Source: Gadus chalcogrammus
Taxonomy: Eukaryota > Chordata > Actinopteri > Gadiformes > Gadidae
DNA length: 64,000 nucleotides
Assembly: GCF_026213295.1 (NCBI RefSeq)
Contig: NC_079417.1
Span: 2,552,100 to 2,616,099, forward strand
Direction of reading: 5' to 3'
The translations under genes and the position numbers were made by a program. Of this stretch, positions 57,311 to 64,000 are shown piece by piece (position 1 is the first letter of the stretch; each line of letters starts with the position of its first letter). Under the pieces are notes generated by a model. It worked only from the letters and a program-made list of their open reading frames with translations. It was not told where the DNA came from and did no database searches.

Positions 57311-57484
57311 CCTCTCAGTGGCTGAGGATCAGTGGAGCGGTGAGAGTGAGGGCGCGGCCCCCACGGCCTACGCTGCTCTGGGCTATCGTCTAGCTACTGG
57401 ACATGACTGCAGTGTGGAGGTCCGGCCAGCAGGGGCAGCACTGAGGAGGCCTCAGTCCTTTGTTTGTTCTGGAAGAACGGCAGA

Positions 57485-57672
57485 ACGTCTCACTGGTGTC
57501 TCACTGGTGTCCCACTGGTGTCTCACTGGTGTCTCACTGGTGTCTCACTGGTGTCTCACTGGTGTCTCACTGGTGTCTCACTGATGTCTCACTGGGGTCT
57601 CACTGGTTTCTCACTGGTGTCCCACTGGTGTCCCACTGGTGTCCCACTGGTGTCTCACTGGTGTCTTACTGG
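57485..57672. repeat. 12-bp minisatellite 'gtctcactggt'
   Basis: About 15 copies of 'tgtctcactggt' with 'cccactgg' variants. Confidence 0.96.
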
Positions 57673-57828
57673 TAAACCCCTGTCCTGAAACACGTTGGAG
57701 GGTTAGCAGTAGAAGCTTCTCACTAACTCTGATGCCAGTTATATTATCTAAGTTTCATGAAGGAAGGAACTTAATCTAGAAAACAGAGATTTCTAGATTA
57801 AATAAATAAACATAATTGTACCTCTGTA

Positions 57829-57902
<74 letters not shown>

Positions 57903-57916
57903 TTACGAGTGTATTT

Positions 57917-57985
<69 letters not shown>
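57829..57985. repeat. Two (GT)n microsatellites
   Basis: (GT)n at 57829-57898 and 57920-57984, separated by a short unique spacer. Confidence 0.97.
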
Positions 57986-57986
<1 letters not shown>

Positions 57987-58261
57987 TGCTCACCAGATTA
58001 CTTACTTTTAGTTTTTGTGTATGCATGCGTGGTTAAGAAAGTCAAACTCCACTGTTGTGTTGGAGGAAATTACTCCAGAAGACTTGGAGGATTAAAAATT
58101 GCACAAATGGGAAGAATCACCTGAACACATGAGAAGGTTCAGTTGATCGACTGAGCAATTCCAAATCATAAACAGGTATCTTCAATAACTGAGCATGTTG
58201 ACTTGTTGTTCCCAACAGAACACAAAGATCTTCAGTTTGAAGTCATTCACAACATCTTTAC

Positions 58262-59134
58262 TAGGGTGACCAGACGTCCTCTTTTTCCCGGACATGTCCT
58301 CTTTTCGAGACCTAAAAAATGCGTCCGGCAGGGATTCCAAAAACGTCCGGTATTTTGCCTCGTCGCAAAAAAAATAAAATATATTATTGCTATTATTATT
58401 ATTTATTTATTTTTTGCCTCTTCGCATATTTGTGTTTCTGGGTCTTTCACATAACCTACTAGTTATTACCATTGTATATGTCTATGGTTATAACGGCCTT
58501 CCAAGTTCTGGAAATGGTATCTCCCTTACGTTCCACCTTCTTGCGCGAGCTGACTGTAGTGACTGACTGTCTGTCATTGGGCGACCGATCTCAGGGTTGC
58601 CAGAGCCACGATAATTATCCTCCAAATACGACCATTTTGGTCCTTTGGTACGTTACTTTGCCATTTCCAATCTGGCAACATTGAGCACCTTGCCGCTTCC
58701 ACTCTGTTTACAACAGCACATTACATCTGCAGCCATGCCTAAACGTAAATGTAAGTTCACGGACGAACTAAAGAAAAAAAAAAAAGTAATTTATTATTTA
58801 GAATATTGTATTTGTTATCATTATTGCTTTAATATATGAGGAGGACTGAAAAGTTTCTAATTTTCTTATTTGAATGTGGCCATATAAAGAATTTATTATT
58901 CAGAATGTTTTATTTGTTATCATTATTGACACATTTAAATGCCACAAAAAAGATTTGTTTTACATTTGCACTTTGCAATTTTGTTAAAGTTCAATAAATA
59001 GATGTTCATATTGTCATTTCATTTGTGACATTTGTATGCATTCACATGGTCATGGTGCGGCATGCTATACACTACCCCCCCCCCCCCCCGCGACGAAGTG
59101 TCCTCTTTTTTACAAACTCAAATCTGGTCACCCT
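58262..59134. mobile_element. DNA element with perfect 8-bp TSD
   Basis: 873 bp with inverted ends 'tagggtgaccaga' and 'tctggtcaccct'. Flanked by ATCTTTAC (58254-58261 and 59135-59142). No transposase frame. The 8-bp duplication suggests hAT. Confidence 0.88.
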
Positions 59135-59142
59135 ATCTTTAC

Positions 59143-60361
<1,219 letters not shown>

Positions 60362-60369
60362 ATTTCAAA

Positions 60370-60665
60370 GCAGACGATACAAAGTACAGCAGAACGTAAT
60401 ACCCTTGACGTAACTTTAGTTCCACTGTTTTAACCTCGACCATCATTACTGGGTCGTGGTGGTTTTATAGCTTTATATGGACCTCCTCAAACCTTTGCTC
60501 TCTCTTATCTTATCACTTGATACAGTTATGGGTGTTCTGGTGAAGCCCAGCCCTGACCATCATAAAGGTTCCAGGTGTAGTTAGCTGTCGTTCAAAGCCT
60601 CCTTCCTCATTCGATCTGTCTTCACTGAGGGGCCCAGCGGCTCAATCTGTACTCAGAACCTTCAG
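60370..60665 (+). repeat. Left arm of a ~3.4-kb inverted-repeat element
   Basis: 'tagttccactgttttaacct' and 'cttatcttatcacttgat' reappear inverted at 63488-63770. Confidence 0.85.
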
Positions 60666-62128
60666 AACCGTGTTAATGTTCTGTCTCGGTTCTGAACACT
60701 TCCTTTGTGTTTTGGCCAACACCTGAATCTCTTCCTTCAACGGATCTTACTTTCCATCCTTTAGTGCTTTTTTATTTTCATACGACATGGGGCATCACAC
60801 GTTTTCACCACAGAGAAGGTAGAGTTTGCTAAATGTCATGTTTCCTTGAGATCATTGGTCATGTATTCTCACTGTATTCATATATTCTAAATTAATCGGT
60901 TACCAGTCCAGGTTAATTGTTTACAGGTTCCTGCTGTAAAAGAGATATTGATCTCAGAGAGACAACCTGTCTGAATAGAGAATATGGGTCAGAACATCAA
61001 TGACTAGTTTCACTGTGTTGAGGGCATTTTTATATGGAACCTCTGGTCCAGGAACGGAACAGAACTCACGTTGGGTTCCAATGGAAAACGGTTTGGATTC
61101 AAACATTCCCTGTTTTGTGCTGGACGAGTTGTGACCATATCTTGGACTGTATGAGTATAGTGTGCTTTGGAGGTTTATTGGCACATTAGTGACTTACTGT
61201 TGGTTTTATTGGCGTCGATAACGGTTTAGTACCCTGATCTTTGCACTCTTTATGCCAGTGACTCCACTCTGTGGAAGAGAGGTTTCAGTGGTTCCCGTTG
61301 TGAGGGAGCAGCATTTACTCCCACACTAAACACAGTCGGCCATCTCTGAAAAGACACTGCGTTATCAACTGCTCACAGGTGAGCACTCTGTTGTGGTCAG
61401 ACCGTACCATCTGCCAGATAAAAGGGGGGAAACGGGAGTCTTCTTCAATTTTGTATTTACTTCCAAAATGGAAACACAAATTATTAATATTTTTACTTTG
61501 TAAATTATTCGTTTTTATTTTATAGCAATAACGGATGATGTGGGTATTCATACCTTAATATGGATCCCCACTTTGTATTCAATAATGGTATGTCCCAGCT
61601 CTTATTTAATCCCCTCCATTGAGAGTTAACAATGGGTGGCTGTCTCTCAGGCTGGGGACACCATAGTTCTCTGAATCCTCCTTCTCCTGTAAGCGCATCT
61701 AGACAAGTTATATTTGTTTTGCTGTTTGGTTTTCTTATCAATCCATTAGCCCGCTGTAAATATTAAGTTAAAGTAAAAGAGCTCTAGAAACATTTTTTGA
61801 TTAATTTCACCTTTTTTCATACAGCTTCACCAGCACTGCTGGTGATTCGGTGCCCTCCCCCCCCCCCCCACTCACACACACACACGCACGCACTCTGATA
61901 ATGATATATATGAGATCTAGACATAGGCAGTGATAGACTGTATGAGATCTAGACATAATGCAGATAATGATAGTGTGTGTGAGATCTAGAAAAATATAGT
62001 GATATTGTGTGTATGTATATCAGAGAGAAGAAGGACAGGAAGTCTCCGAGAAGCTAAGGTACAGTTTGCTCAATGTCATGTTTTCTTGAGATTATTGGTG
62101 ATATTACTGCAATGACATATTCTAAAGT

Positions 62129-62580
62129 TGGACCCAAGAGCAGAACACAGAGAGTACAGGAGTTGTAGTGAAGGTGAACAGGTTTATTTGGTGTAACCAG
62201 GAGTGAGGCAGGAGGCAGGTTGGAGAGTGACGCGCATCAGGCTGGAGGGAGTGAGGCAGGCAGGCTGGAGAGAGTGAGGCAGGCAGGCTGGAGGTGTAGA
62301 TCCACAAAACTATGGGCAAAGAGAACAAAGGTGAGGCCCGAGATTTCAACAGGAGAACTACTGGAAAGTGTGTATACTGGAGCCAGATACGAATAACTAC
62401 CACGGTGTATCGAAGTACGATCTGGCAACAACTGCAGGGAAACAAGGTGTATTTGAAGGGGAGTTGATGAGCTGATGCAGGCCAGGTGAGAGCAGTTGAG
62501 AGTGGCAGGCAAAGCACAGAGACAGACAGGGGGGTGGCCGACACAGGGGAGAACACAGCACCACAACTGTGGCCATGACA
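62129..62580 (-). mobile_element. Solo LTR, copy B
   Basis: Same LTR, same AAAGT target duplication (62124-62128, 62581-62585) and same flanks as 39901-40330, so it was inserted before the block duplicated. 452 bp; longer than copy A mainly through an extra copy of the 'gtgaggcaggcaggctgg' unit near 62260. Confidence 0.88.
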
Positions 62581-62609
62581 AAAGTACTCCTAAAATACTC
62601 CTATAGTTA

Positions 62610-62612
<3 letters not shown>

Positions 62613-62686
<74 letters not shown>
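62613..62686. repeat. (GT)n microsatellite
   Basis: Pure GT tract, the counterpart of 40364-40440. Confidence 0.97.
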
Positions 62687-62688
<2 letters not shown>

Positions 62689-63044
62689 TACAGGTAGAAC
62701 AGTAACTCTTTGTTAGTTAATGATTGATTAAAGACAGCTCTTACTCAAAATCCAGGTCTGTGTCCTGGTTTGATCTGAGGTGTTTCTGACAGCGTGGATA
62801 CGTTTCAAAAGATCTCCTTACCAGTGGCGTCACTATGCTGTTTTATTCGGGGCTAAAGCCCCGGATATTATTTAATATTTATCGGTATATTTACTGGTAA
62901 CTATGGAATGCATTCATTCAATTCAGTCTAGAAGTGATGAAATGATTCTAGTCATTAATGGTCGTTAGTTATTTAGAAAGAAACATGGAGATTCCAGGAG
63001 CATCTCAAAATAAAGTGATATGATCCTGGAATCCTGGAATGTGA

Positions 63045-63490
63045 GGATACTGAGCCAGTATCCTGTGTACTTATACTCATACTTAGCTAGTATCCTGTGT
63101 ACTTATACTCATACTTAGCTAGTATCCTGTGTACTTATACTCATACTTAGCTAGTATCCTGTGTACTTATACTCATACTGAGCCATTATCCTGTGTACTT
63201 ATACACATACTGAGCTAGTATCCTGTGTACTTATGCTCACACTGAGCCAGTATACTGTGTACTTATACTCACACTGAGCCAGTGTCCTGTGTACTTATAC
63301 TCACACTCAGCCAGTATCCTGCGTACTTATACTCATACTGAGCTAGTATCCTGTGTACTTATACTCACACTGAGCTAGTATCCTGTGTACTTATACTCAC
63401 ACTGAGCCAGTATCCTGTGTACTTATACTCACACTGAGCCAGTATCCTGTGTACTTATACTCACACTGAGCCAGTATCCTGTGTACTTAT
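63045..63490. repeat. 32-bp minisatellite, about 14 copies
   Basis: Units 'agtatcctgtgtacttatac' plus 'tcacactgagcc' or 'tcatacttagct'. Expanded compared with copy A. Confidence 0.93.
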
Positions 63491-63770
63491 ACTGAGTAAA
63501 GATTGAGCTGCTGGACAGATCGAATGAGGAAGTAGACTTTGAACAACAGCTAACTACCTGTAAAGCCTTTATGATGAGGCCAGGGCTGGGCTTCACCAGC
63601 ACACACACCCATAACCTTATCAAGTGATAAGATAAGACGGAGCAAAGGTTTGATGAAGTCCCTATGAAGCTATGATCCACCAGATCTCAGTCACAATGTT
63701 GGAGGTTAAAACAGTGGAACTAAAGTGACTTCAAGGCTATAATGTTTTGCTGACCAAGTCCTTCTAGTAT
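63488..63770 (-). repeat. Right arm of the inverted-repeat element
   Basis: Inverted counterpart of 60370-60665: 'caagtgataagataag', 'ggttaaaacagtggaactaa'. Confidence 0.85.
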
Positions 63771-64000
63771 AGTCCTTCTGCAAGAGAATACACCGTTTTA
63801 AAACATAACCAGACTGTTTACCACTTCAAGTGAATTAACCTATCTTATCCCTAGTCAGATCCATATGTATATATATGTAAGGTTTGCCTCACACACATTT
63901 TTCTTTTCCCTCTAGGCTAAGCCCCTGATGTTTCACACCCTAGAAACGCCCCTGCTTCTTACTATGTTTGTTTCTCTTCTCTAAATTAATTTCCTGTCTG

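Larger units (their letters stand above)
60362..64000. repeat. Segmental duplication, copy B
   Basis: Collinear with 37919-41640 and cut by the window end at the position equivalent to 41623, about 75 bp before the NLR start codon in copy A. It contains no gene. Confidence 0.92.

Overview
This window is vertebrate nuclear DNA, almost certainly from a teleost fish. Genes are split into many small exons. Introns and intergenic DNA are full of (CA/GT)n tracts, minisatellites, tRNA-derived SINEs, hAT-like elements and an L1-type LINE. The immune gene on the right has the fish-type NLR layout (FISNA, NACHT, LRR, B30.2). Species cannot be told from sequence alone; the very high dinucleotide-repeat density may help a later assignment.

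Left part (about 0.5-19.1 kb, + strand): the last 22 exons (1211 codons plus stop) of vwde, which encodes a secreted von Willebrand factor D and EGF domain protein. The N-terminal exons lie upstream of the window. The splice phases I derived are consistent from exon to exon. Eight consecutive EGF exons are each exactly 96 nt, in phase 1-1. From 19.1 to 22.3 kb, on the - strand and tail-to-tail with vwde, lies a compact five-exon gene. It encodes a 221-residue secreted protein: signal peptide, five EGF modules and a basic tail. Its exons have the same size and phase pattern as the vwde EGF array. From 26.1 to 31.4 kb (- strand) is a complete seven-coding-exon tmem106b (262 aa). vwde and tmem106b converge as they do in human, but here the five-EGF gene sits between them.

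Middle part (about 31.4-41.7 kb): no convincing gene. It holds a hAT-type element, many repeat fragments, a ~385-bp tandem duplication and the first copy of a ~3.7-kb duplicated block containing a solo LTR.

Right part (41.7-53.4 kb, + strand): a complete 12-exon NLRC3-like gene (1273 aa), intact across every splice junction I could infer. Four of its LRR exons belong to a ~534-bp exon-plus-intron tandem array. One of those introns carries a hAT element with a perfect 8-bp target duplication. The intron after the NACHT exon carries a recent 5'-truncated L1 insertion with a 15-bp target duplication. From 53.4 to 60.4 kb is repeat-rich DNA with two more hAT-type elements, each with a perfect 8-bp target duplication. 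From 60.4 to 64.0 kb is the second copy of the 3.7-kb block. Since the first copy ends just before the NLR start codon, another NLR paralogue probably begins within about 100 bp beyond the window.

A pattern across three genes: five symmetric-phase exons have a long UG-type repeat directly upstream of their 3' splice site, the arrangement known to cause regulated skipping at CFTR exon 9. Skipping here would remove whole EGF or LRR modules without changing the frame.
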